Assembly: GCA_025766275.1 (NCBI GenBank)
Contig: JAFKAC010000051.1
Location: forward strand, 310,001 to 374,000
Origin: Lactarius indigo
Lineage: Eukaryota; Basidiomycota; Agaricomycetes; Russulales; Russulaceae
Direction of reading: 5' to 3'
DNA: 64,000 nt
The notes below the pieces were generated by a model. The model saw only the letters and a program-made list of their open reading frames with translations, had not been told where the DNA came from and made no database searches. Below are positions 1-10,931 of this stretch, in pieces (the first letter of the stretch is position 1; every line of letters begins with the position of its first letter). The position numbers were made by a program, and so were the translations under genes.

Positions 1-239
1 ACGATGAGAGTGAGTCGGAGATGTCGGATTGGCTGACAAACAGTACCAATCACCGGACTTCCGCGTTCCGTTCCACATTAATTCGCCATTTCATATAAAT
101 TCTTCTTGTTCTCCCCACGCAGTACTTTCAACTTCATCGCGACGGAATATAAGTAGATGCCGATTTTGAACAACTCCCCCACGACAATTCCATTGAGTCA
201 TTGATCGACATTCCGCTCTTCTGCTTCCTGCGTTACAGT

Positions 240-790
240 ACAACGTGCGTGCCGAGTAACTACAGCCGTAGAACCACACGTATCACGGCTAGATGTGGCT
301 GCAATGGCATTTGATAGCACCCGAAACGTCTTGGGGATAGTTGAATAACTCAACGGGGGTCATGCTGATCTGCGATAAGATAACGATAACTTGATTGGAA
401 CGCACCAAACTCGACTCCGTTCGTGTCCGCGACCCCTTCTGCAAGACAAACTAAAAGTGCCAAAGAGAACTCGCTCCATACCGTACAGCTATCGACGGCT
501 CTCGAGTTTGCTACAGCTGCAGTCAGTCACCGTGGTTTTCAGAGGTGGAGTGGAGGGGGGTGTCAAAACAGTCGTGTAACCCTCGGGGCATTCTACTTTT
601 ACACAAACGAAACTCCTACGAGTATGAGGTACCGCGTCACGCACGACTCAGAGAGAGCCACGGGAAACCTGAAGCACCATGATCTTGTACGTTCGCCAAT
701 ACGTGCTACGTGCGCTGTTCTACCTTGATGGTAACCTGTCTGGTTAGTGCGCCCCAGAAAACCGCTGAGTAGCGCAGATTGGGAGTGAAG
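240..790 (+). repeat. Flank sub-repeat, copy a
   Basis: A block of about 550 bases marked by a 'gccgtagaaccacacgtatc' start, the triple GATA motif and a 'tggttagtgcgccccagaaa' end. Related blocks lie near 8,350-8,850, 29,130-29,560, 37,780-38,230, 39,220-39,670 and, more diverged and without the GATA cluster, 39,880-40,270. Units 1 and 2 thus carry one block upstream and one downstream of the NLR. No open reading frame is conserved across the copies. No terminal inverted repeats or target duplications were found. Confidence 0.6.
371..389 (+). promoter_or_regulatory. Conserved triple GATA motif in NLR flank
   Basis: Three GATA cores lie within about 16 bases (GATAAGATAACGATAA). The same cluster, with small changes, is found at 8,491-8,507, 29,241-29,256, 37,891-37,910 and 39,341-39,356, always inside the same roughly 500-base flank repeat. 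GATA factors bind such sites in fungi. That these are functional operators is inference. Confidence 0.35.
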
Positions 791-1820
791 TGCAGAATTA
801 CTTGACGTGGATGCAGCGCTGGCGGTAGCTACTAGCGCAAAAGCCAGTCGGGAGACAAGGTGTGGGAAAGAAGGAGGGTAGATGGTCGTCGTGTGATAGG
901 ATGTCTATAAGTTGGTGAGTGTGCATAGGGACTCGGGAACGGAACTTGAAGGACAAGCGAGCGCAGCTTGTGCCAAGGGAAAGGGCCAAGGTCGACACTT
1001 GTCTGCTAATCCTATCAGTCATGTCTACAGACGCAGGCAAACGCAGCGGCCACGCTCTGGTCATTGATCGAAACAAACGAACAGAACGAGGGTTGACGAT
1101 GTTGACAGGTGGAAGCCCTTGAGGAAGATACTCGTGAACAAACGTTGAAGGCCACCCTGGTACGCACGTAAAAGCGACATCCCCGCCGTCATCCTCGCTC
1201 ATGCTAGCCCTCCTGCGCTTTGCCACTGCCTTGGTGCGCGGTGCGTCATAACTCCTAGTGAGCGTATCGCCTCTAGTAGGCCGCAAGACTCTTCTTACAT
1301 ACCATTAATTGCCACCAATAACCATATTCTGACCGAAGTATCGGTGCCTGGCATCGGTGAGGGCGGTTGGAGAATGGGGGGCCTAGCGTCCTACAAGGGC
1401 TGGACGAACACTTTCACGGGATTGGATAGATGGTAGGCGTACAGCGTAGATGCATGTGGGAGAAGATCGTATTTTCCAGTTGGATGTCGTCTCCATTTGT
1501 GAGAGGGGGCGAACGGGAGCGAAGGGGGGATAGAAAGAGCGCACATTGAGGACTGAGAAGGAGTTGCGTATCGCTTGTAAGTTACGATCCGGTCACGTTT
1601 GAACCGGTCCGGATATGCTCCTATGAGCGCTTGTCTCAATCACTGGCAGTCAACGCTATCAAATCAGTCATGTGTGTTGGGCGCCGCAGGGCTGTGCTTT
1701 GGGCTGTGCGCGCTACTTGCATACACGAGACAGGGTAAACGTTCCCACCTTGAGAAACCCGGTCCTCGTCTCTCATTTTCGACATACACTCTTATCTAGC
1801 TCAAAGTCTCAATAAACACC

Positions 1821-4800
1821 ATGTCAACCAGTCTTCAGCCGTCCTCCTCAACTCCAAACTTTCATCCGATCTTTGAGAAGGCCCTCAAAGAGTATAAGAA
1901 GAAGACTGGAAAAGAAATTTCGACCCACCCGCTCGCGGAGGAGATAAATGGTTGTAGTTCTATCGAAGCTATCCTCACCGTACTTCAAGGGAAAGCCAAC
2001 GAACTCAATCAATCTCAGACCAGCGACGAGCGACTCACAAAGTGGCTTACGCCTACTGTGAATGTCCTCGATGCTCTCTCTTCCACCCTTGGCGAAGGCG
2101 TTGGCACCGTAAGTCCCAGCGTGTCACCTGCTTATCGCTTGTGTCCTAACGTCAATTTCAGGTATTTCCCCCAACCAAAATAATATTTTCCGCGATGAGT
2201 ATCCTCCTCGTAGTGAGTTGACTCTCCGCGTACGCTTTAATAACCCGTGATAACCCCTCATTTCCCACAGGCAGCAAAGGGTACCGCAGCGAGCCGCGAT
2301 GTGCTAATCGAGCTCTTCGAGAGAATTGAAAACTTCTTTGTACGCCTCCAGACCCACACCGAAGTCCCGCCAACTACAGAGATGACGAATGTGATGGGAA
2401 AAGTTATGGCTGAAGTGCTTTCTATGCTTGCGGTCGCAACAAAGGTGATGAATCAAAGCCGAAAGAGTTAGTCCATCTCCTCCGCTGAGTTTCTCCCTGC
2501 TGAAGTTCAACCAGAAATATTTCTTAAGAGGCTTGTGGGAAGGAACGATATTGAGGACGCGTTATTGAGGTTGGATAAATTGGAACAAGGGGAGCTCCGT
2601 ATAGTATCCACGCAAGTGTTAAGGGCCACGAGTGATCTGAAGGACACTACAAGCGATATCAAGGACGTTACAAGCGGTATCAAGGTCACCACAAGTGATA
2701 TCAAGGACATCACAAGCGATATCAAGGATGTCACAAGCGATATCAAGGACGTCACAAGTGATATCAAAGACGATACCGGCGAGCTCAAGGACGGTGCGTA
2801 GTTCTTCGTCTCATAAAACAATTCATACCAAACCTCCTCGAATTAGACGCGAAAGAGGCAAAAGTGATGCTAAAGCAGATTCTCGGCGATGTTAGCCCCC
2901 ACCAATGTTCGTATCGTCATGACCTCACCGCGAACGCTCATAAAAGCTCACACACAATACCAGGGGAGCGATTCCGAGGGTGGCTTGCTCCGCCTGATCC
3001 ATCGACAAACCACGCCAACGCGTTCAGCACCCAGCACGAGAGAACCGCAGCCTGGGTTTTCAACGAAGATATATTTAAGGAGTGGGAGTCGTCCCAGTCT
3101 GGATCCTTGTTGTGGATTCATGGCAAAGGTACGGATGTCCTCACACCTGCTGGGTTCACATCTCACTGACTACTCTTACTTTTGTAGCGGGTTCGGGGAA
3201 GAGCATCCTCTGGTCTGCCGTTCTGTTTTCTCTCCGTTTACAGATGTTTATGTCCTCGGTCAGCTCTGCGATTATCCAGCATCTCATCACTCTCCGCGAT
3301 GCTGGGTTGGCCTCCATTGCCTATTTCTATTTTGATTTTAGAGACGACAATAAGAAGCATCGCCGCGGGCTCCTTTCTTCACTTCTGTTACAGCTTTCTT
3401 CCCGGTCCACGGATTGTCTCAATATACTCTCCCACGTCTATTCGACCTATGACGCTGGCAAGGAACAGCCCAGTGAACGGGCTTTGGTGCAATGCCTCAA
3501 AGACATGCTCCTGGCGCTGTCACTCTCTCAACTCCCCACTTGCATCGTCTTGGATGCCCTTGATGAATGTCCCAACACCTACGGGATACCAACTCCGCGA
3601 GGACATGTCCTCGAACTTGTAAAAGATATTGTTGACCTCCGCCTTCCGAATCTACACATGTGCATTACCAGTCGCTTGGAGAATGATATCCGCACCGCTC
3701 TCGAGCCTTTGGCATCGGGCGACTTCTCCCTTCATGATCAACCTGGACAGAAGAATGATATCAGCAAATATATCAGCGCTGTTGTTCAATCTGATCCCCA
3801 AATGAAAAGCTGGCGGGAAGACGACAGAAGTCTAGTCATCGAGACACTCTCGGAGAAAGCCGATGGCATGTAAGGCGATACTTCATTCCGATCCATACTT
3901 CCCTGATTTGATCGTACAGGTTCCGATGGGTCTTTTGTCAGCTGGAGATGTTGAGGCATTGCCTCGCTCCCAGTCTCCGGCGTCAACTTGATGAATTACC
4001 GAAAAGCCTGGACGAGACGTATGAGCGGGTCTTGAAGGAGATCGAGTCAACCAACCAAGGCCGATACGCGCGTCGCCTGTTGCAGTGTCTTTCTGTGGCT
4101 TGTCGGCCGCTTCGTGTCGAGGAGTTTGCAGAGGTACTCGCGTTTGACCTTGACACAACTGAGGGAGAGATCCCGACGCTTCATGCGGAATGGCGCTGGG
4201 AAGATCAAGAGCGAGCAGTTTTGTCTGCTTGTTCGAGCTTGGTTTCAATCGTCGACGGTGAAGATTGCCGGGTGGTCCAATTTTCACATTTTTCGGTGAA
4301 AGAATACCTCACGTCAAGTCGTCTTGTCGCCGCGAGCGGAGATATATCACGGTACCACATCCTTCCCGAACGTGCGCACTTGGTACTTGCGCGTGCCTGC
4401 CTTGGGGTTCTACTCAACTTGGATAATCGCGTTGACAAAGAGGGCGGCGGCAACGACAACGACAACGACATTCCTTTACTTAAGTATGCTGCCGAACACT
4501 GGGCATCCCATGCTCAGGTCTGGAGCGTGTCATCACGTCTGAAGGATGCGATGGAGACTCTCTTTGACTTGGACAAGCCATACTTCTTGGAGTGGTTACG
4601 AATACACGACATAGACCCTTATATATTTGGGTACTGGAAAAAACGCCATCCCCAACCCCTGTACTATGCTGCTCTTTGCGGATTCTATGACCTTGTTCAG
4701 CTCCTCGTCCTTAAACACCCGGAGCAAGTAAATAACCGTGATGGCTACCTCGAATTTCCACTAGTCGCGGCCCTATCCAGAAAACACTTTCAGGTTGCCG

Positions 4801-6731
4801 AGCTCCTTGTTGAGCACGGCGCGCATATCAATGTTCGCGGACACCCCCCACTTTTCTATACAATCCGCTTTTTAGGGGATGCTCGTGTCGACTCCGTGCA
4901 GTTCCTGCTTAGACGTGGCGCAGATGTGAACGCCACGGAGGAGTATTTTTGGACCCCACTGCATATAGCAGCAGAAATGGGAAATCTCAAGGTAGCTCAG
5001 ATGTTACTCGAACACGGCGCACAAGTCAACTGTCGGAATGACAAGGGGCAAACTCCATTACACCTGGTGTCGAACAGGAAGTCCGGCGAAGATGAAGGCG
5101 AACGTGAACGTGAACGTGCTATTCTTGCGCAAATATTGGTGGAGCGCGGTGCGGACGTGATGGCACAAGATGAGGACAAGGCAACCCCATTACATTTCGC
5201 ATCAGCTTTCGCGCGGGCCGAAATTACCCGGCTGCTGCTCGACCACGACGCAAACGCCCAGGCAGAGAATATCCAAGGCCGGAACCCACTGCACGAGGTG
5301 TCACGAGGCATCCGCCAATATAAAATGTATCCTTACGTTAGACTTGATTTTAGGGACCCAACGTATCACCGCAAAATAGCTCCCAATGTCGCACTGCTTC
5401 TACTAGAACGCGGCATAGACATGAATGCACTAGATAAGGACCACGCAACCCCGTTACATTTTGCATCCTCCCATGGGATGCTCGAGGTCACACGACTACT
5501 ACTCGCTCATGGTGCAAAGGCCAACGCGGAGAATGTACAGGGCCAGACCCCTCTTCACCTAGTATCATGGCACGAAGAGGACACTAACGAAAACCCCGAT
5601 GTCGCACGGCTATTACTGAAGCTCGGAATGGATGTTAACGCGCGAGATAAGGAGCAGACAACCCCTTTACATTATGCGTGTTTCCATGGGCACGTTGAGA
5701 CCGCACTGGTGTTGCTTGACCACGGAGCTGAAGTCAACGCACAGAACGCCGATGGCCAGACCCCATTACACCATGCCATAAACGATCGCATGTACGATAA
5801 TTCCCTTGTTGCACGGCTACTGTTGGAGAGGGGTGCGGATATGAATGCACGAGACAAGGATCAAGAAACCCCGTTACATTTGGCGTCTTACCACTACTCT
5901 ACGGAGACCATGCTGGTGCTGCTCGACCATGGTGCAGAAACTGACGTACAGAACGCGGATGGCCAGACCCCATTACACCGACTAACACAGAGTTCACATT
6001 ATAACTCATCCCATCCTGAGCTTGCGCGGCGATTGTTAGACTGCGGCCTGGACGTAAATGCACGAGACAAGACACAGACAACCCCGTTACATTTTGCATC
6101 CTACCATGGGCTTGTCCATGTCGCAAAGGTGCTGCTCGACCATGGGGCAAGTGCTAATGCGGAGGACATCCAGGGCCAGATTCCATTACACCGGGTATCA
6201 CAGAGCTTACGCCATTCGGGATATGGTCCCCATGTTGTGCGGCTATTGTTGGAGCACGGTGTGGACGTAAATGCACAAGACAAAGAACAGGCAACCCCGC
6301 TACATTTAGCATCCTACTATGGGAATACCTATGTCGCAGAGGAGTTGCTTGACCATGGGGCACGGGTTAACGCGGAAGACATCCGAGGCCAGACGCCACT
6401 ACACCGGGTGGTACTAGGCAATCACGACTACCACAGTTTCACGGAGGCAGAGTCGTGGGAGCGAAAATTCTATCCAGACAGAGCTGCTCGTCTCGCACGA
6501 CAATTACTGGAGCGTGGTGCGGATGCGAATGCACAAAACGAAGACCACGAAACCCCGCTACACCTGGCGTCACGCCTTCGATTGCTCGAGATGGCGCGAA
6601 TACTTCTCAAGCACGGAGCCAACGTCAATGTGAAGAACTTGGAGGGAAAGTCACCTTTGCAGCTCGCTTCTGGGAGAAAGAGGAAGGCAATGAAACGATT
6701 GCTGTCGGAATACGCCGCCAACCAAGCATGA
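1821..6731 (+). CDS. NLR/STAND receptor: Goodbye-NACHT-ankyrin, copy 1 (complete)
   Basis: Nine exons are inferred from GT-AG sites, phase, and agreement with copies 2 and 3: 1821-2108, 2162-2212, 2271-2466, 2515-2793, 2847-2906, 2964-3128, 3188-3212, 3264-3869, 3920-6731. They total 4,482 nt, or 1,493 residues. Residues 1-180 match the fungal STAND 'Goodbye' domain. Residues 216-271 form a heptad-repeat linker. NACHT has Walker A GKAGSGKS at 345-352 and Walker B VLDALDEC at 450-457. Residues about 800-1,490 hold about 19 ankyrin repeats (TPLH motifs). Known for the family: a nucleotide-driven oligomerising switch, with repeats sensing a ligand and the N-terminal domain signalling death or defence. 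The ligand and the partner are unknown. In copy 2, stop codons in the intron matching 2907-2963 support that intron. The ATG at 1821 is conserved in all three copies. Confidence 0.88.
2625..2792 (+). repeat. 21-bp minisatellite encoding eight heptads (NLR copy 1)
   Basis: The unit is 21 bases, near gacgtcacaagcgatatcaag, repeated eight times in frame. It encodes TSDIKDV-like heptads between the Goodbye and NACHT domains. Copy 2 has six units (31,344-31,469) and copy 3 has one (near 41,908-41,933). The Ile/Leu at fixed spacing with alternating charged residues suggests a helical or coiled-coil spacer whose length can change by slippage. Confidence 0.85.
3188..3212 (+). other. 25-nt microexon carrying the P-loop core
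   Basis: Exon 7 of NLR copy 1 encodes AGSGKSIL, most of Walker A, and is flanked by introns 3129-3187 and 3213-3263. The same microexon is present in copy 2 at 31,858-31,882. In copy 3 it has lost one G. The phases fit only when both flanking introns are removed, giving GKAGSGKSILCSAIIQ, which agrees with the usual NACHT sequence. Confidence 0.75.
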
Positions 6732-8349
6732 TACGTAGTCGTGATGGGCTTGCTCTATGATACAGTGTAGAAACGTTGCATTGTTTGACAAATTCATTCG
6801 GATACACAGTTTGTAGGTAGTAGCCATATATGGAGCGTATTGAAGATGCCCCGCGTCACCTCTGCCTAACCTGACCATTCACGAAACCGTTATCCCTGCC
6901 CCTAACCCCGCTCATGACAACCGCCCAGCCCAACACGGGCAACCGTCAGCGCACCGCATGTCACACAATTTGATGTGGCCTCGGACCGCACCGCATGTAA
7001 CATCCAAAGTAACATCATCACTGGCGCCACGGGAGACGATACGAGCGCAGGTGGTAAATGGTCAGGGTGTCAACCGCCCGACGAGAATGGACAGGAAAAA
7101 TAACGCTGGAAGGCGGAAAATACCGCACTTGGGAGATGCGCGGCACGCGGGATTATGCGAACGCGAAATAAACCATTTGTATGCGTTGGGTTAGTCTGGA
7201 AGGGAACGAGAAGTTGTGAGTGGTGCCAAAGAGAGGATGTACGTCGAGTATTTCAATATATTTGCCGAACCCTAGCGGGGAATTCTTGCCGGCAGATGGG
7301 AGACCCGCATCTAGCGCTGTCTGTTGGGAGAAACGAGAGGATGGCGAAAGCGTGATTGGGTGGTGAGGGAGCGTAGTCCTTGGAAAGGAAAGGAGTGATG
7401 TGAATGGTTTCAGTATAAGGGGGAGTGCGTAGCGCTGTGCTTACACTTGAAAGTTGGCGAATACAAACATAATTCGTCACCGACGAACATGCGAACTTGA
7501 CTTTTGTCAGTGAAGACCCGGAGCAGCACGAGCCTGCACTATGTCACCCAGGGCTGCCCATTCACGGAGGTGATGCATCACATACGCCATGACATCACCG
7601 GATCACCACCGGAGCCGCCAAAGCGGAACAAACCCTACAGGAGGGGCAGTGATGACTTCAGGAGAAACGCGCGGTGCGAGAATATGTGAGAGGGAAGAAG
7701 TGCGACCTGGGAAGTGCAGTGTAACTGATGTATCGTGGAGACGATTCCGATATCGGCCGTTGACCGAGTTGTGGACCAAGGTCTGTGCCCTTGAATTTCC
7801 AGGCTTTGGTGCCGATGATGGGGCGTCGAGAACTAGACGCCCTGCAGAGACGAACTCTAACACCAGACGGGTGGTACAGGCGGTAGAGGGGGTGTCTGTT
7901 TGCTGCGTCAATGTGTGCGAGTAAGTTTAGGGAGGACTATTTGGATGCCATTCAATTTCTGTGTGAGAGAACCGGAACGAGAAATGTAACGCACCCTTCA
8001 AGGGTCCCCGAGCAAGAAAAAAAACTCGCAGTCGATCGCCCAAAGGGAGCTCTGCCTCTGACGCGTCGATGCCGGATCGGAAAAAGGTGAGAAGGATTCG
8101 AATCGGGAATGACACCTGTCGAGCGAGAAGACCAAGAAGACAGCACGCATTGCGTGATCAGTTTAGCCGGCAAGTACCGGTCGTTCCCATGTAAGTTCGC
8201 CATTTTACAGTACTGTTTTCACTCTGGCGCCACGTCTCACGCCTGCGAGAAGACAGGCAGATTCCGCATTCGAAAAAAAAAGATTCCTCGCACGACATTC
8301 CCGTTCGCATATTGAGTCTTTGGCCGACGTTCCACTCTGCTCCCTGCAT

Positions 8350-8850
8350 CGCAACGTGCGCGCAGAGTAACTAGTAACTACTGACGTAGAACCACATGTA
8401 TCGCAGCTAGACGTAACCGTATTAGCACCGATAGCACGTAGAACGCCTCGGGGACTGTTGAAGAACTCAACAGGGGTTGTGCTGATCTGCGATAAGATAA
8501 CGATAAGGGATGCACCCAACTTGGCTCCATTCGTGTCCGCGACCCATTTCCCTCCTTCCACAAGACTGACTCGCACCAGAAAGTCAAGAGAACTCGCTCC
8601 GTACCGTATAGCTATAACCGAAAACGGGACGAGTCTCAAGTTTGCTACAGCCGCGGTTGCCGGCGCGGTGGAGAGAAGTCGTGCCGTGTCAAGAGTGCTG
8701 TGTAACAACATGTCACGGCACGATTCGGAGCGAGCCGCGGGAAACCTGAAGATCCATAATCATGTATGGTCATCCATATGTGCAAGGCGCGCTGTTCTAC
8801 CTTGGTGGTACCCTGCGTGGTCAACGCAGCCCAGAAACCTACCATGAATA
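8350..8850 (+). repeat. Flank sub-repeat, copy b
   Basis: Second copy in unit 1 of the sub-repeat seen at 240-790. It includes the triple GATA motif at 8,491-8,507 and the 'gtagaaccacatgtatcgca' entry. Its closest relative is 37,780-38,230 in unit 2, so there are upstream-type and downstream-type subfamilies. Confidence 0.55.
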
Positions 8851-10703
8851 ACGCAGATCTGGAGTGGAGTGGAGAATCGCTTGACGCCAAGGCGTTGGCA
8901 GTGGTAGCTACTAGCGCATTAGGCCAGTTAAAAGAAAAGGTGTGAAGAGGGTAGATTATCATTGTGTAATATTTTCGTTTATAAGTCGGTAAAAGCATAG
9001 ATATTCTGGCACCGAACCTGAATGCCTGAAGCACCTCCACGAATGGGACGAATGGCCCCGGAGGGGTGGTGAACAATGGGCGCTGCATGAGATGAGAAGT
9101 GGAACTTGTATGCATTATCCATGAAAGGAAGAACGAGAAGTGGCGAGTGAGAGTACGCGTTGATCGTTTTAATATATCTTGCAACGAATTGTTCGCCGTG
9201 CCGATAGGAACGCTGCGTTTTGCGCATCCTTTTATGTTCTTGCGCAGTTTGAGAATTGGCGAGTGCGAACTTATTTCGTTGCGGAAGTGGTACCCGAAGA
9301 GATCTTGCCGCCATTGGCGCAATCGTCCTCTGGAGATGCTCCAGACGCAGACGTAGCTTCCGGGAACGGGACGCAGGAGACGTCCGTGCCAGGACGCAGG
9401 GTTACTCAGTACTGGTGGCAGCTATTTGCGCCTAAGCCGGTCGTACGAAGAGGTGGCCTGCCAAGCAACCATGGTACGTCGTCGTCGTGGCTATGCACCA
9501 CGATACATTAGCGTAGAAGTGGATTCGTCGTATTGTTTGATGCGTGGATATTATATGCTATAGCAGTTATCTATGAAGCGTAAAACGTCACCACACGCCA
9601 TCCCTGCCCGGCCAGTCCACCCACAAATACGTTATTCCTGTCTCTACCTGTGTCCGTGACGCCTCCCATGCTCGTCAGGGCCTCGGCCACGACCATTATC
9701 GAGCATGCCACATGCGGTTTCTTTCGCACTGCCGCCGGCACCAGGCGGCCTGGGAAGATGCGAGCCGCCAGTAAATAGTCGGGATGTCAAACGCCTCGCA
9801 GGCACAGGACAAACAACGCCAGAGGCGGATGAGAACTCCAGCAGGGATGTACGCAGCGCAGAATTGTGAATGAGAAGAGAACCGTGATTTGTGTGCAGAG
9901 AGCGTCCATAATGAGGTGTGACAGAGCGCGGCGCGGCGTATAGTGTGCCTGTTTGGGAAGGACGAGTAAGAGGAATTGGCGAAGAAATATAGTCCTTGGA
10001 AAAAAGGTATGGCATGAACGACCCTCGTACGAGGGGACTGCTTGTGCACTTACATCTAAAAGTTGGCAATACGAGCATATTTCATCACGCATGTGTTACA
10101 CCAAATTTTATCGGAAGAGCGAAGTGGGTTTGCAGGGAGCCTACTAGAAGGTGAGGACAGGAGGAGAGGTGGGTGCTGCGAGAATATGCTTGAGCGATCC
10201 AGGAGTCGCTGGAAACATACTCACGAGTCACGCCGCTCGTCTGTTCAGCGCTCAGGGCTCAGGGCTCGCCGCTATACGTTTCCGCGCCTTTGGGAGATCC
10301 CCCGTCCTCTCCAATCTTAGCTCCTTTCTTGCCGTCCATGTGAACCCGAATTGGCGGGCCGGAAGCAAGTTCCCATCCAGTGATGAGGGCGGCAGATATT
10401 TCGACCCCAAAGTAAGAAAACACGTCCAAATATTTGACTCTGCCCGCCGTCGCCATGGGACGTATTGCCGACGCGCAGTGAAGGAAACGTCGATATCAGC
10501 CATCCAATGAAGTCGAGATTGGGGCCGAGATTGGTGCGGCCAAGGCATTCTTGAATTCCAGGCTTCGATGTTGATGGTGGGGTGTAGGGAAAACCGGAGC
10601 TATGTAGAGGTGGGACGAACCCTACTGGATAGGTGATAAGGACGGTTGCGGAGACAAGTGCTCGCTGTATGCATGGTTGTGGGCGAAAGGGGAGTAGAGA
10701 TAC

Positions 10704-10711
10704 CATTTGAC
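10704..10711. repeat. hAT target-site duplication, left (CATTTGAC)
   Basis: CATTTGAC directly precedes the left terminal inverted repeat and is repeated at 28,595-28,602 directly after the right one. The paralogous, uninterrupted site reads taccatttgacatttgg at 38,702-38,718. An 8-bp duplication is the hAT hallmark. Confidence 0.93.
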
Positions 10712-10733
10712 TAGTGGTGTCAAAGTTCGGTTC
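10712..10733 (+). repeat. hAT left terminal inverted repeat (22 bp)
   Basis: Identical over 22 bases to the reverse complement of 28,573-28,594. It begins TAGTGGTGTC. Confidence 0.93.
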
Positions 10734-10931
10734 AGTCCGGTTCTTTGCCCCTTGTGGCTAAACTCTGGACCGGACCGAGGGTCCGGTTTAGGATTTGGCC
10801 GAACCCCGAACCGGACCCCGGTCCAGGGTTCACAATGGTCCAGTGCCGGTTCGGGGAGGCTGTGAACCCCGAACCGGACCTGAAGGGGAATTTTCGGTCC
10901 GGTTCTGGTTCAGGAGGCCGAACCAAACGCT
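10734..10931. repeat. hAT left subterminal array of GGTTCGG/CCGAACC words
   Basis: About 200 bases built almost wholly from words such as CCGGTTC, CCGAACC, GGTCCGG and GGTTCAGG in both orientations. A similar array occupies 28,438-28,572. In hAT elements, short subterminal repeats are transposase-binding sites; that role here is inference. Confidence 0.7.

Larger units (their letters stand above)
1..1820. other. Non-coding upstream flank of NLR copy 1
   Basis: No convincing gene is seen. The stretch is homologous over most of its length to 28,885-30,544 and partly to 38,987-41,111, with indels that break every reading frame between copies. This argues against coding. The last 120 bases, with CT-rich tracts and a run around 1,740-1,800, are conserved before all three NLR start codons and presumably hold the core promoter and 5' leader. 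Confidence 0.6.
6732..10711. other. Non-coding downstream flank of NLR copy 1
   Basis: About 4 kb without a supportable gene. The part at 6,760-8,330 matches 35,440-37,080 (copy 2 flank). The part at 8,350-8,950 is a second flank sub-repeat. The part at 9,000-9,200 has a degenerate relative at 46,400-46,560, and 10,230-10,711 matches 38,220-38,712. Open frames seen here are not preserved between the duplicate copies, so they are probably chance. Confidence 0.6.

Noticed and set aside
798..1286. Minus-strand open frame of 162 residues with a counterpart at 29,491-30,075
   Set aside because: The counterparts start differently and are interrupted by indels that shift frame. Similarity follows from the segmental duplication, not from coding constraint.
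4997..6721. Several antisense open frames of 60-104 residues under the ankyrin exon (likewise in copies 2 and 3)
   Set aside because: They are shadows of the repetitive sense codons, and repeat themselves with the ankyrin period.
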